Part shown: one piece after another, positions 33,326 to 41,972 of the stretch | Numbering within the stretch: position 1 is the stretch's first letter | How the letters are laid out: each line of letters starts with the position of its first letter | Source of the DNA: Actinocorallia sp039871655 | GTDB lineage: Bacteria > Actinomycetota > Actinomycetes > Streptosporangiales > Streptosporangiaceae | Direction: 5' to 3' | Assembly: GCF_039871655.1 (NCBI RefSeq) | Contig: NZ_JBDPLZ010000007.1 | Span: 1 to 64,000 of the forward strand | DNA: 64,000 nucleotides | The notes under the pieces: model-generated | Told to the model about the DNA's origin: nothing | Seen by the model: the letters and a program-made list of their open reading frames with translations, nothing else | The model's database searches: none | Made by a program: the position numbers and the translations under genes

Positions 33326-33916
33326 TCAGTGCGGTCGGCGTAGTCCTGCGATGAGGAGCTCGACCAGCCGGCGCGCGTCGTAGCGGGGGTCGTCGTCCGC
33401 GCCTATGCAGAGGTTCCCGACGCCGCGCATGAGCTCGTAGGCCTCCAGATCGGACCGGATCTCGCCGGAGGCGGCCGCGGCGTCGAGGAGCCGGGCGCAC
33501 ACGGGCAGGAGCCGGTCGAGGAAGTAGGCGTGCAACGCCTCGAAGGCGGTGTCGTCGGACCGCAGCACGGCGGCGAGCCCGTGCTTGGTGACGAGGAAGT
33601 CCACGAAGAGGCCGATCCACCGCCCCAGTGCCGCGTGAGGGGTCGGGCCGGCCTCCAGCAGGGCCGGGCCGGCCTCGGCGCAGGCCTCGATCTGGTGCCG
33701 GTAGACGGCGATGATGAGATCCGCCCGCGTCGGGAAGTGGCGGTAGATCGTCGCCGTCCCGACACCGGCCCTGGCCGCGATGTCGCGCACCGGCGCCTCC
33801 ACGCCCGACTCGACGAAGACCGCTGCGGCCGCGTCGAGCAGCGCCTCCTGGTTGCGCCGGGCGTCAGCCCGTCTGGGCCGGGCCGTACGCCCCGCGTCCG
33901 GGTCACCGTCGTTCAC
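33326..33916 (-). CDS. TetR-family regulator
   Basis: A 196-residue TetR-type protein. DNA-binding segment: ALLDAAAAVFVESGVEAPVR then DIAARAGVGTATIYRHFPTR. GTG 33916 is chosen because GGAGGG lies eight bases upstream; longer frames reading into the divergent promoter are rejected. It diverges from the alpha/beta hydrolase gene, with two operator copies between them, so it most likely represses that hydrolase. Confidence 0.9.
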   Translation of the reverse strand: MNDGDPDAGRTARPRRADARRNQEALLDAAAAVFVESGVEAPVRDIAARAGVGTATIYRHFPTRADLIIAVYRHQIEACAEAGPALLEAGPTPHAALGRWIGLFVDFLVTKHGLAAVLRSDDTAFEALHAYFLDRLLPVCARLLDAAAASGEIRSDLEAYELMRGVGNLCIGADDDPRYDARRLVELLIAGLRRPH

Positions 33917-33946
33917 CGCGCCGTTCCCTCCGTGATCACGCTTGCT

Positions 33947-33990
33947 AAACGGGACAACGTTCCGTATCGTCGAAACGGGACAAGGTTCCG
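33947..33990. promoter_or_regulatory. Two tandem copies of AAACGGGACAAsGTTCCG
   Basis: The 18-base sequence AAACGGGACAACGTTCCG (33947-33964) recurs as AAACGGGACAAGGTTCCG (33973-33990), 26 bases apart. Each contains inverted arms related to GGAAC/GTCCC. They sit in the space between the divergent TetR and hydrolase genes and are strong operator candidates. Confidence 0.65.
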
Positions 33991-34057
33991 CTTCTCCATG
34001 ATGGCAGAGCGCGACCACGATGACCAGCCACGCTTCACCTGTGATGGAGGCACCCGT

Positions 34058-35011
34058 ATGTCTGAATCGAGCACGGCGACCGCCCGGTCGATCACGAGCG
34101 CGCCCGCTCCGGTCGTATCCGTGAAGCCGGTCGTGCTGTCCGCCCCGGGCCGCGGCGAGGATCTTCAGGTCCGGGTGTCCGCGCCCGCGACCGGACACGA
34201 CCTGCCCGTCATCGTCTTCTCACACGGCCACGGCTGGTCGATGGACGGCTACGCCCCGCTGGCGGACTTCTGGGCCGCTCACGGCTTCGCGGTCCTGCAG
34301 CCCACCCATCTCGACTCCAGGACGCTCGGCCTCCCCGCCGACGATCCCCGCACGCCGCTGATCTGGCGTTGGCGGGTCGACGACCTGAAGCGCGTCCTCG
34401 ACCACGTCGACCTCCTGGAAGCCGCCGTGCCGGGCCTCGGCGGGCGCCTCGACCGGAACCGCGTCGCCGTGGCCGGGCACTCCTGGGGAGCCCAGACGGC
34501 GAGCATGCTGCTGGGCGCGCGGGTCCTCGATCCCGAGGGCGTACCGGGGGAGGACATGTCCGACCCGCGGGTCAAGGCGGGTGTGCTGTTCGCCTTGCCC
34601 GGCCGGGGCGGAGACGACCTGACCCCGTTCGCGGCCGAGCACCTCCCCTTCATGCACCCGTCCTTCGACGGCATGACCACGCCGGCTCTCGTGGTCGCGG
34701 GGGACCGGGACCAGTCCATGCTGTCCGTTCGGGGGCCGGACTGGTTCACCGACCCGTACTTCCTGAGCCCGGGGGACAAGAGCCTGCTGACCCTGTTCGG
34801 GGCGGAGCACGCGTTCGGCGGGATCCCCGGATACGAGGTCGCGGAGACGACCGACGAGAGCCCCGAACGGGTCGCTCTGATCCAGCGGCTCACCTGGGCC
34901 TTCCTTCGCAGCGCCCTCTACCCCGGGGACCCGAGCTGGCCCGCGGCGTGCTCCGCGCTGGAGGAGGACCCCCACCCGCTGGGACGGGTGCGGAGCAAGT
35001 CGCGGAGTTAG
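34058..35011 (+). CDS. Alpha/beta hydrolase, chlorophyllase/cutinase-like
   Basis: A 317-residue hydrolase. Oxyanion-loop region VIVFSHGHGWSMDGY, nucleophile elbow GHSWG with Ser142, and later VVAGDRDQSML and FGAEHAFGG that may supply the Asp and His. It resembles chlorophyllase- or PET-hydrolase-like family proteins, but has no signal peptide. ATG 34058 has GGAGG seven bases upstream. Probably repressed by the divergent TetR. It overlaps the convergent metallo-beta-lactamase-fold gene by four bases. The substrate is not known. Confidence 0.82.
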   Translation: MSESSTATARSITSAPAPVVSVKPVVLSAPGRGEDLQVRVSAPATGHDLPVIVFSHGHGWSMDGYAPLADFWAAHGFAVLQPTHLDSRTLGLPADDPRTPLIWRWRVDDLKRVLDHVDLLEAAVPGLGGRLDRNRVAVAGHSWGAQTASMLLGARVLDPEGVPGEDMSDPRVKAGVLFALPGRGGDDLTPFAAEHLPFMHPSFDGMTTPALVVAGDRDQSMLSVRGPDWFTDPYFLSPGDKSLLTLFGAEHAFGGIPGYEVAETTDESPERVALIQRLTWAFLRSALYPGDPSWPAACSALEEDPHPLGRVRSKSRS

Positions 35012-35928
35012 CCGCCGAGCCGGGGCGTGCGCACCTGGAACTCCCCCGACACCCGGGCCACCTCCTCGACGAACCCGGTGAGGTCGACGTCCGGGGCGAA
35101 GCCCTGGGGCGCCTCCAGCGGGCGGAAGAAGTCGTCGAAGTGGGTGGGGACCACCCACTTCGGGGAGAGCAGGGTCAGTGCCCGCTCCGTGTACCGGTCG
35201 GAGAACTGGCGGCCGGCGATCCCGCACAGGAACACGTCGACGTCGCGGTGGCGTACCGCCTCGTCGATCATCTCGGCCGAGCCCTGGTGGTAGAAGGAGA
35301 CCCCCGCGACCTCGATGTGGAAGGCCCAGGTCCGCCCGCACCGGTAGGCGCGGGGGAACAACCCGTCCAGGTGCTCGCAGGTGAGCTCGCCGCCCATCGG
35401 CACCTTCACGCCCAGCGTGATCTTCGAGTGCAGGCTGGGGATCAGTGAGAACCGGAACGGCCCGGCCTCGTAGAGGCGGTACGGCTCGGCGTCGACCGAC
35501 TGCCCGGCCAGCCCGTGCAGGCCCATCAGATGGTGCATGGACCGCGAGCCGTAGACCGTCGCGCCCGTCCGGCGGGCGATCTCCGGGACGTCCAGGGCGT
35601 GGTCGAAGTGCGTGTGCCCGACGAGCACCGCGTCCGCCCGCCTGATCCAGGCGTCCAGCGCCGCCTCGGAGGGCCGCACCACCTGGCGGGAGAGCATCTC
35701 GCGCAGGGGCATCCGGGTGACGTACGGGTCGATGAGCAGGTCGAACCCCTGGTACGACAGCACGAACCCGGCGGTGCCCAGCCAGGAGACGTCCAGCCCG
35801 TGCGGCAGCCCCTCGCCCTCCCAGACGAGGTTCGCCACGGTCTCGTGGTCGGCGCGGTCCCGGCTGCCCCGCCGCGCGTAGTAGCCCAGCGTCCGGGCCA
35901 GGTGCCGGGCCGGGGTCAGCGGGTTCAC
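35008..35928 (-). CDS. MBL-fold metallohydrolase, UlaG/NAPE-PLD-like
   Basis: A 306-residue metallo-beta-lactamase-fold protein. Metal motif HTHFDH with His105, His107, Asp109 and His110, preceded by WLGTAGFVLSYQGFDLLIDP. Later ligands may be in IPSLHSK and VPTHFDDF. The layout fits the NAPE-PLD/UlaG-like hydrolases. GTG 35928 overlaps the preceding dienelactone hydrolase stop by four bases (GTGA), which fixes the start. It is the third gene of a monooxygenase - hydrolase - MBL operon. Confidence 0.83.
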   Translation of the reverse strand: MNPLTPARHLARTLGYYARRGSRDRADHETVANLVWEGEGLPHGLDVSWLGTAGFVLSYQGFDLLIDPYVTRMPLREMLSRQVVRPSEAALDAWIRRADAVLVGHTHFDHALDVPEIARRTGATVYGSRSMHHLMGLHGLAGQSVDAEPYRLYEAGPFRFSLIPSLHSKITLGVKVPMGGELTCEHLDGLFPRAYRCGRTWAFHIEVAGVSFYHQGSAEMIDEAVRHRDVDVFLCGIAGRQFSDRYTERALTLLSPKWVVPTHFDDFFRPLEAPQGFAPDVDLTGFVEEVARVSGEFQVRTPRLGG

Positions 35929-36602
35929 GAGGCCGCCGGAGCCAGGTGCTCGCCGAAGAAGGCGAGGATCCGGGACCAGCCGTCGGCGGAGGCCTCGGGG
36001 TCGTGGGTCATGCCCGAGACCTTCATGTAGGCGCCGCGCACACCGGTGTAGTTCTGGAAGAAGGAGTGCGACACCTCCGGGTAGACCTTGAGGTCGACGG
36101 GCGCCCCCTTGCGCTCCAGCGCCTCCCGGTACCTCTCCACGTCCGGGAGTGGGACGAGCTTGTCCTTGCCGCCGAAGCTCGCCACGACCGGGCACGGGGC
36201 GTCGAGGAGATCCTCGAACTCCTCGATCCCCCGCAGGACCCCGTAGTTGACGGACGCGGCGTCGAACACGCCGCGCCCGCCGGCCACGAGGGCGAACCTG
36301 CCGCCCATGCAGAAGCCCATCACGCCGACCCGCCCGGTGCAGTCCGGACGGGCCGTCAGCTCGTCGCGCGCCTGCCGGATCCGGTCGTAGACCGGCCCCT
36401 CGTCGCGCATCAGCCCGCGGAAGACCTGCTGGACGCACCTGCCCCGCCGGTACAGGGAAGGGGCGTGGGCCAGGTACCCGTTCTCCGCCAGGTGGTCGCA
36501 GACCCGGCGCAGCTCGGCGGTGAGCCCGAAGGCGTCCTGGAGGACGACCACGCCCGGGAAGGGGCCCTTCCCCTGCGGGACCGACAGATGACCTTCGTGC
36601 AT
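35925..36602 (-). CDS. Dienelactone hydrolase-family protein
   Basis: A 225-residue alpha/beta hydrolase of the dienelactone hydrolase family. The nucleophile is Cys98 in VMGFCMGGRF, followed by ASFGGKDKLVP with the likely Asp and VYPEVSHSFF with the likely His. N-terminus PGVVVLQDAFGL is typical. ATG 36602 has AGGAGG five bases upstream. It is 32 bases after the flavin monooxygenase and overlaps the MBL gene. A lactone or ester product of the monooxygenase is a plausible substrate. Confidence 0.87.
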   Translation of the reverse strand: MHEGHLSVPQGKGPFPGVVVLQDAFGLTAELRRVCDHLAENGYLAHAPSLYRRGRCVQQVFRGLMRDEGPVYDRIRQARDELTARPDCTGRVGVMGFCMGGRFALVAGGRGVFDAASVNYGVLRGIEEFEDLLDAPCPVVASFGGKDKLVPLPDVERYREALERKGAPVDLKVYPEVSHSFFQNYTGVRGAYMKVSGMTHDPEASADGWSRILAFFGEHLAPAAS

Positions 36603-36634
36603 GGAGCCTCCTGCGAGGGACGGGCCGCCGACGA

Positions 36635-38065
36635 CTAGCGCAGAATGTACTCCTCCGGGTTCGCCTTGCGGCTGCTCGCCCAGTACTCGAAGGTGAATCC
36701 GGGCCACAGGGTGCGGTTGACGCCCTGGGAGTCCAGGTACCAGGAGTTGCAGCCGCCCTCGTTCCACACGGCCTTGCGCAGCCGCTTCTGGAGGCGGTCG
36801 TTGAAGGCGCGCATCGCCTCGGGCCTCGGCTCGATCGTGGTGGCCTTGTTCTCCGACAGCAGCCGCAGGCAGCTGAGGATGTGCGCGACCTGCACCTCGA
36901 TCATGAAGACGATGGAGCTGTGGCCCAGGCCGGTGTTGGGGCCGACCAGGATGAAGTAGTTGGGGAATCCCGGCACGGTGACGCCGTGGTGGGCCTCGAT
37001 GCCGTCCGCCCAGGCCTCCTGGATCTTCTGGCCGCCGCGTCCCGTGACGTTCCAGTGCTCCATGGCGTCCACGACCTGGAAGCCGGTGCCGTAGATGATC
37101 GCGTCGACCTCGATCTCCTCGCCGGTGGAGGTGACGACCGAGTGCGGGCGGATCTCGGCGACGCCGTCGGTGACCAGGTCGACGTTGTCGCGGGTCAGCG
37201 CCGGGTACCAGTCGTTGGACAGCAGGATGCGCTTGCAGCCGATGGTGTAGTCGGGCGTGACCTTGGCGCGCAGCTCCGGGTCCTTGATCTGGCGCTTGAT
37301 GTTGCGCATGGCCAGCCACTTCTGCGGCCCGGACAGCCGGGGGTCGAGCGCGAAGCCGACGGCCCTGGCCTCCAGCAGCCAGTAGACGAAGTCGCGCACG
37401 AGCCGCGGCATGCCCGGCAGCCGGTAGGCGGCGGGCATCTCGATGTCGGGCTTGGACTGGATCCAGGCGGGGGTGCGCTGGAAGACCGTCAGGTGGGCGG
37501 CCTCCTTGGCGACCTCGGGCACGAACTGGATCGCCGAGGCGCCGGTGCCGATGACCGCGACGCGCTTGCCCTTCAGGTCGTAGGAGTGGTCCCACCGCGC
37601 GGAGTGGAAGGCCCTGCCCTCGAACGTCTCCATGCCGGGGATCTCGGGGAAGCTCGGCACGTGCAGCGCGCCCACTCCTGAGACCACGGCGCGGGGCCGC
37701 AGCACGCCCTCGGAGGTGGTGACGGCCCAGCGCTCGGTCTTCTCGTCGTACTCGCTGGACTCGACCTTCACCCCGAAGCGGATGTGCTTCATGATCCCGT
37801 ACTTCTCGGCGCAGTGCACGAGGTAGTGCTGGATCTCCGGCTGCGGCGCGAACAGCCGCGTCCACTTGCTGTTGAGTTCGAAGGAGTAGGAGTACAGCGG
37901 GGACGGCACGTCGCAGGCGCACCCGGGGTAGGTGTTCTCCCACCAGGTGCCGCCGAGGTCCTCGTCCTTCTCCAGGATCACGAAGTCGTCGTATCCGGCC
38001 TTGCGGAGCTGGATGCCCATGCACAGGCCGGCGAAGCCCGCTCCGATGATGACGATCTGGCTCAT
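36635..38065 (-). CDS. FAD-dependent Baeyer-Villiger-type monooxygenase
   Basis: A 476-residue flavin monooxygenase. FAD motif GAGFAG near residues 7-12, then LEKDEDLGGTWWENTYPGCA. The fingerprint FEGRAFHSARWDH fits the Baeyer-Villiger motif FxGxxxHxxxW. A second Rossmann motif GTGASA binds NADPH. Such enzymes insert oxygen into ketones to give esters or lactones. Its partner hydrolases lie immediately downstream on the same strand. It diverges from a TetR gene with operator repeats between them. Confidence 0.9.
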   Translation of the reverse strand: MSQIVIIGAGFAGLCMGIQLRKAGYDDFVILEKDEDLGGTWWENTYPGCACDVPSPLYSYSFELNSKWTRLFAPQPEIQHYLVHCAEKYGIMKHIRFGVKVESSEYDEKTERWAVTTSEGVLRPRAVVSGVGALHVPSFPEIPGMETFEGRAFHSARWDHSYDLKGKRVAVIGTGASAIQFVPEVAKEAAHLTVFQRTPAWIQSKPDIEMPAAYRLPGMPRLVRDFVYWLLEARAVGFALDPRLSGPQKWLAMRNIKRQIKDPELRAKVTPDYTIGCKRILLSNDWYPALTRDNVDLVTDGVAEIRPHSVVTSTGEEIEVDAIIYGTGFQVVDAMEHWNVTGRGGQKIQEAWADGIEAHHGVTVPGFPNYFILVGPNTGLGHSSIVFMIEVQVAHILSCLRLLSENKATTIEPRPEAMRAFNDRLQKRLRKAVWNEGGCNSWYLDSQGVNRTLWPGFTFEYWASSRKANPEEYILR

Positions 38066-38096
38066 GAACCCGCTCTCCTCTTATTGGCTCCGCCGT

Positions 38097-38135
38097 ATGT
38101 TACCGCGAGTAAGTTACCCCGGGTAAGTTACCGAT
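38097..38135. promoter_or_regulatory. TTACC/GGTAA operator array
   Basis: GTAAGTTAC occurs at 38109-38117 and again at 38123-38131, 14 bases apart, and TTACC-N3-GGTAA forms an inverted repeat between them. The array lies between the divergent monooxygenase and TetR genes. It probably binds that TetR and controls both directions. Confidence 0.6.
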
Positions 38136-38151
38136 GGTAGAGTACGGTCCT

Positions 38152-38799
38152 GTGACGCCGAACACCAAGGCCCCCGTCCGCCGCAAGCGCATGTCCCGCG
38201 CCGAGCGGGAGAGCCAGATGCTCGAGGTGGCCGAGGAGGTCTTCGCCGAGCAGGGCTACCGCGCCACCTCCATGGAGGAGATCGCCGAGCGCTGCGGCGT
38301 CTCCAAGCCGATGCTGTACGAGCACTTCGGCTCCAAGGACGGGCTGCTGCTGGCCATCCTGGCCATCCTGGCCCGAGCCAGGGCCGAACTGCACCATGTC
38401 ACCAGCGAGGCGATGGCCTTGGGCCGCGACCCGCTCGACGTCCTGTACCGCGGCCTGGTCGCCTACTACTCCTTCACCCGCGACCACAGCCGGTCGTTCG
38501 CCCTGCTCATGCACGAGCCCATGGCGCTGCCCGACGCCACCATCGAGGCGATCGAGGACGTGCGCCGCCAGCAGCACGGCCTCATCGCCCCGGTCCTGGC
38601 CTCTCAAGCCCCGCACCTCGACCCCGTCCAGGTCGAGGCCTACACCGAGATCATCATCGGCGCGTGCGAGCGCATCTCGTTGTGGTGCACCCGCCGCCCC
38701 GAGATCACCCCCGAAGAGGCGACCCGGTACACCCTGGACCTCTGCTGGAGCGGACTCAGCGGAACAATCAACCCGGAAAATGACATTTCCGGCTCCTGA
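38152..38799 (+). CDS. TetR-family regulator
   Basis: A 215-residue TetR-type protein. DNA-binding segment: MLEVAEEVFAEQGYRATSME then EIAERCGVSKPMLYEHFGSK. GTG 38152 is favoured because the alternative ATG at 38134 lies inside the operator array. It is divergent from the flavin monooxygenase and followed 28 bases later by an SDR gene, so both are probably in its regulon. Confidence 0.88.
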   Translation: MTPNTKAPVRRKRMSRAERESQMLEVAEEVFAEQGYRATSMEEIAERCGVSKPMLYEHFGSKDGLLLAILAILARARAELHHVTSEAMALGRDPLDVLYRGLVAYYSFTRDHSRSFALLMHEPMALPDATIEAIEDVRRQQHGLIAPVLASQAPHLDPVQVEAYTEIIIGACERISLWCTRRPEITPEEATRYTLDLCWSGLSGTINPENDISGS

Positions 38800-38827
38800 C
38801 CCACACCGTCATCGAGGAGGCACGGGC

Positions 38828-39673
38828 GTGAAGGACTTCCGGAACAGGACCGCGGTGGTGACCGGGGCCGCGAGCGGCTTCGGCCTGGTGACGTCGCTGG
38901 CCCTGGCCGAACGCGGGATGAACGTCATCGCCGCGGACATCGACCTCGAAGGCGCCGAGCGGACCGCCGTCCGGGCCAAGGCGCTGGGCGGAGGCGGGTC
39001 CGCCTACCGGGTGGACGTGGCCGACACCGCCGCCATGGAGGAGTTCGCCGCGGCGGTCGCCGAGGCCCACGGCGTGCCCGACCTGGTGGTCAACAACGCG
39101 GGCATCGCGGTGATGGGCCCGTTCCTGGAGACCACCGCCGAGGACTGGGACGCGATCATCGGGGTGAACCTGACGGGCGTGGTCAACGGCTCCCGGATCT
39201 TCGGCCGGCAGATGGCCGAACGCAACCGGTCCCTGCCCAAGGCCCGGCGCACCGGGCACATCGTCAACATCGCCTCGGCCGCCTCCTACCAGCCGGTCCG
39301 CTCCCTGCCCTCCTACTGCACCACCAAGGCGGCGGTGCGGATGCTCAGCGAGTGCATGCGCGCCGACCTGGCCCGGGACGGCATCGGGGTGAGCTGCATC
39401 TGCCCCGGCTTCAGCGGCACGAACATCGCGAAGAACACCCGGATGGCCTCTGGCCTCTCCGAGGAGAAGGCTGCCAGGATCAAGAGGTGGAGCGAGGTCG
39501 GGCTCCGGCTGCGCCGCTACCCGCCGGAGAAGGTCGCCGCCCGCATCGTCAAGGCGATCGAGCGCAACGAGGCGGTGGTCTCCATCAACTTCGAGGGGCA
39601 CCTGTCCCACCTGGTGTCCCGGGTGTCGCCTTCGCTGGGCCGGCTCATCGCCCGCGCCCCCGCCCCGTTCTGA
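38828..39673 (+). CDS. Short-chain dehydrogenase/reductase
   Basis: A 281-residue classical SDR. Cofactor motif TGAASGFG, NNAG at VVNNAGIAVMG, catalytic Ser in NIASAASYQ, and YCTTK for the Tyr-Lys pair. Asp at the end of beta-2 (AADIDLEGAE) suggests NAD preference. GTG 38828 has GAGGAGG seven bases upstream. It could make the ketone used by the divergent Baeyer-Villiger-type enzyme. The substrate itself is unknown. Confidence 0.9.
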   Translation: MKDFRNRTAVVTGAASGFGLVTSLALAERGMNVIAADIDLEGAERTAVRAKALGGGGSAYRVDVADTAAMEEFAAAVAEAHGVPDLVVNNAGIAVMGPFLETTAEDWDAIIGVNLTGVVNGSRIFGRQMAERNRSLPKARRTGHIVNIASAASYQPVRSLPSYCTTKAAVRMLSECMRADLARDGIGVSCICPGFSGTNIAKNTRMASGLSEEKAARIKRWSEVGLRLRRYPPEKVAARIVKAIERNEAVVSINFEGHLSHLVSRVSPSLGRLIARAPAPF

Positions 39674-39688
39674 CCGTCCGACCGGCCC

Positions 39689-40309
39689 TCAGGGCAGGAT
39701 CAACGCGATCGCCGCGGCGTAGGCCGGGTCGGGCTCCAGGTCACGGAGCCTCACCCGGCCCGCGAGATCCGGCCTGCCGCGCCAGTCCAGCAGCGCGGCG
39801 GGCTCGTCGGCCCCCGAGACGGTCAGGTCGGTCATGGGCACCCGCAGGCCGTCCCCCGTCGCCTTGAGCAGCGCCTCCTTGCGCGTCCAGTAGACGTGCA
39901 GGTCGCCGGGCGGCTCCCCCGCCGAACGCACATGGGAGTCCAGCTCGTCCATCGGCCGTCCCCGCTCCTCCACGTCCAGCCCGACCGGGACCTCGGCGAC
40001 GGCCACCCCCACCAGCGCGCCCGAGTGGCTGACCGACAGATGAAGGCCCGGGTAGAGCGGCCGCCCGTGCGGAGCCCCGCAGTCCGGGCAGGTGCGGTCC
40101 AGGACGACGCGCTCCGGCGGCAGCCCCGTCCGCCGCGCCACCTCCCCCTTGGTGAGGTTCACTCCCAGGGTGAACCGCCTGCGGTCGTCCTCCCTCAGGT
40201 AGCGCTCCCGCCGGGCCAGCTCCGTCCCGTCCAGCAGCTCCAGCGCCGCGGCCTCCGCGGAATCGATGCGCCCCCACCTGACACTGTTTCCGAACTCCGG
40301 ATCACCCAT
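39689..40309 (-). CDS. 4'-phosphopantetheinyl transferase, Sfp type
   Basis: A 206-residue Sfp-type enzyme: LHLSVSHSGALVGVAVAEVP, VGLDVEERGRP with the metal-binding Asp, and the YWTRKEALLKATGDGL signature. It transfers phosphopantetheine from CoA to carrier proteins of polyketide, peptide or fatty-acid synthases. No carrier protein gene lies in the window. The segment RTCPDCGAPHGRP adds a CxxC motif. ATG 40309 is used; 40315 is possible. It diverges from a kinase gene with only 25 bases between starts. Confidence 0.9.
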   Translation of the reverse strand: MGDPEFGNSVRWGRIDSAEAAALELLDGTELARRERYLREDDRRRFTLGVNLTKGEVARRTGLPPERVVLDRTCPDCGAPHGRPLYPGLHLSVSHSGALVGVAVAEVPVGLDVEERGRPMDELDSHVRSAGEPPGDLHVYWTRKEALLKATGDGLRVPMTDLTVSGADEPAALLDWRGRPDLAGRVRLRDLEPDPAYAAAIALILP

Positions 40310-40334
40310 GGCCATCAAAATACGAGATAACGTG

Positions 40335-41972
40335 ATGCCGAAGGTCGGCGCATCGGGGACTTATCTCTGGGAGTCCGGGTTGCACAACGATCAGCCGCCG
40401 GGCGGGACGCAGCCGCTTGCGGCCTCCGACCCGCGCTCCGTGGGCGCGTACACGATCATCGGTAAGCTCGGCGCGGGCGGGATGGGCGCCGTCTACCTGG
40501 GCCGCGGCCCCGGCGGTGCGCCCGTGGCGGTCAAGATGATCCGCGACGAGCTGGGCGTGGACCCGGGATTCCGGGCCCGCTTCGAGCGGGAGGTCGCCTC
40601 GGCCGAGCGCGTCGCCTCGTTCTGCACCGCGGCGGTGCTCGACCACGGGACGCACGAGGGGCAGCCGTACCTCGTCACCGAGTACATCGAGGGCCCCACG
40701 CTGCTCGCCCAGGTGCTGGAGCGCGGCCCGCTGTCGGCGGGCACCCTGCAGGGCTTCGCGGTCGGCGTCGCCATGGCGCTGAACGCCATCCACGGGGCGG
40801 GGCTGGTGCACCGCGACCTCAAGCCCTCCAACGTGATCCTGTCGGTCTCCGGCCCCCGGGTCATCGACTTCGGCATCGCCAGGGCCCAGGACTCCGGCAC
40901 CGGCATCACCCGCACCAACCAGCTCATCGGCAGCCCCGGCTGGATCGCGCCGGAACAGCTCATGGCCGATCGGACCACCACCGCCGTGGACATCTACACC
41001 TGGGGCTGCCTCGTCGCCTTCGCGGCCCGCGGACGGCACCCGTTCGGCGGCGGAGAGCCGATCGCGATGGCCTCCCGGATGCTGCACGGTGAGCCGGAGC
41101 TCGACGGGGTGCCCGAGCCGCTGCTCGGGCTGGTCCGCGCCGCCCTGAACAAGGACCCGCTCCAGCGGCCCACCGCCCAGCAGCTCCTGCTGGCGCTGAC
41201 CGGCGGATCCCCCCAGAGCCTGGACGACCAGGCCACCCGGGTGGTGGAGCAGAACTGGCAGGCCCCTCCGCCCGGCCCCGCCCCGGTGACCCACCCGTCC
41301 GGCGGTCCGGGCCTCCAGGAGCAGATGCGGCCGGACCTGTTCCGGCCCGGTCCGCCGGTGGTCCCGTATCCGGAAGCCCAGCAGACGAAGCCGCCCGCCC
41401 TGGCCGAGAACCGGAAGGGCCCCCGCACGGTCGTCGCGCTGTCGGGGGTGCTGGGCACGCTGCTGGTCGCGACCGCCCTGGTCTTCCTGTTCGACCTCGA
41501 CGACCTCGGCGGGGACAAGGACCTCGGCTTCGCCCCCCCGAAGATCACCAACCCCCTGGACAAGGCCGGTTTCAAGAAGATCGACCTCGACGACGAGACC
41601 GATGTGGGCCGCGGCGTCACCGACGCGGGCGCGGAGTTCACCGTCGGCGTGCCCCGCTGCGGCGGCGAGTCCTACCAGGGCGCGACCGCCGCGAAGGACA
41701 CCGAACTGTGCCTGGTGCCGCTGACCATACGCAATCCGTCGTTCCAGGACGACACCCAGCGGGTGTTCCGCAAGAGCCAGGTGCTGGTGACCGAGAAGGG
41801 CACGGTCGACACGACGGAGATCAGCGGGGGCTTCCTCAACAACGCGCCCTCGGTGCCGCCGGGCGGCCAGATCGCCGGTGAGCTGCTGTTCGCCGTCCCC
41901 AAGGGGGCCGACCCGGTCTCCGTGAAGCTTTACGGGGCCGACGGCTCCCCGGGCATCGAGGTGAAGCTGTGA
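40335..41972 (+). CDS. Membrane Ser/Thr kinase with extracellular DUF4352-like domain
   Basis: A 545-residue Hanks-type kinase. GAGGMGAVYLG, Lys67 in VAVKMI, HRDLKPSN with Asp161, and Asp178 in DFG mark an active kinase. A Pro-rich linker, then one membrane helix near residues 365-386 (VVALSGVLGTLLVATALVFL), then an extracytoplasmic domain of about 150 residues that looks DUF4352-like, with two Cys (VPRCGGE and TELCLVP). It probably senses an outside signal. ATG 40335 is the likely start. It overlaps the FG-GAP gene by four bases. Confidence 0.88.
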   Translation: MPKVGASGTYLWESGLHNDQPPGGTQPLAASDPRSVGAYTIIGKLGAGGMGAVYLGRGPGGAPVAVKMIRDELGVDPGFRARFEREVASAERVASFCTAAVLDHGTHEGQPYLVTEYIEGPTLLAQVLERGPLSAGTLQGFAVGVAMALNAIHGAGLVHRDLKPSNVILSVSGPRVIDFGIARAQDSGTGITRTNQLIGSPGWIAPEQLMADRTTTAVDIYTWGCLVAFAARGRHPFGGGEPIAMASRMLHGEPELDGVPEPLLGLVRAALNKDPLQRPTAQQLLLALTGGSPQSLDDQATRVVEQNWQAPPPGPAPVTHPSGGPGLQEQMRPDLFRPGPPVVPYPEAQQTKPPALAENRKGPRTVVALSGVLGTLLVATALVFLFDLDDLGGDKDLGFAPPKITNPLDKAGFKKIDLDDETDVGRGVTDAGAEFTVGVPRCGGESYQGATAAKDTELCLVPLTIRNPSFQDDTQRVFRKSQVLVTEKGTVDTTEISGGFLNNAPSVPPGGQIAGELLFAVPKGADPVSVKLYGADGSPGIEVKL

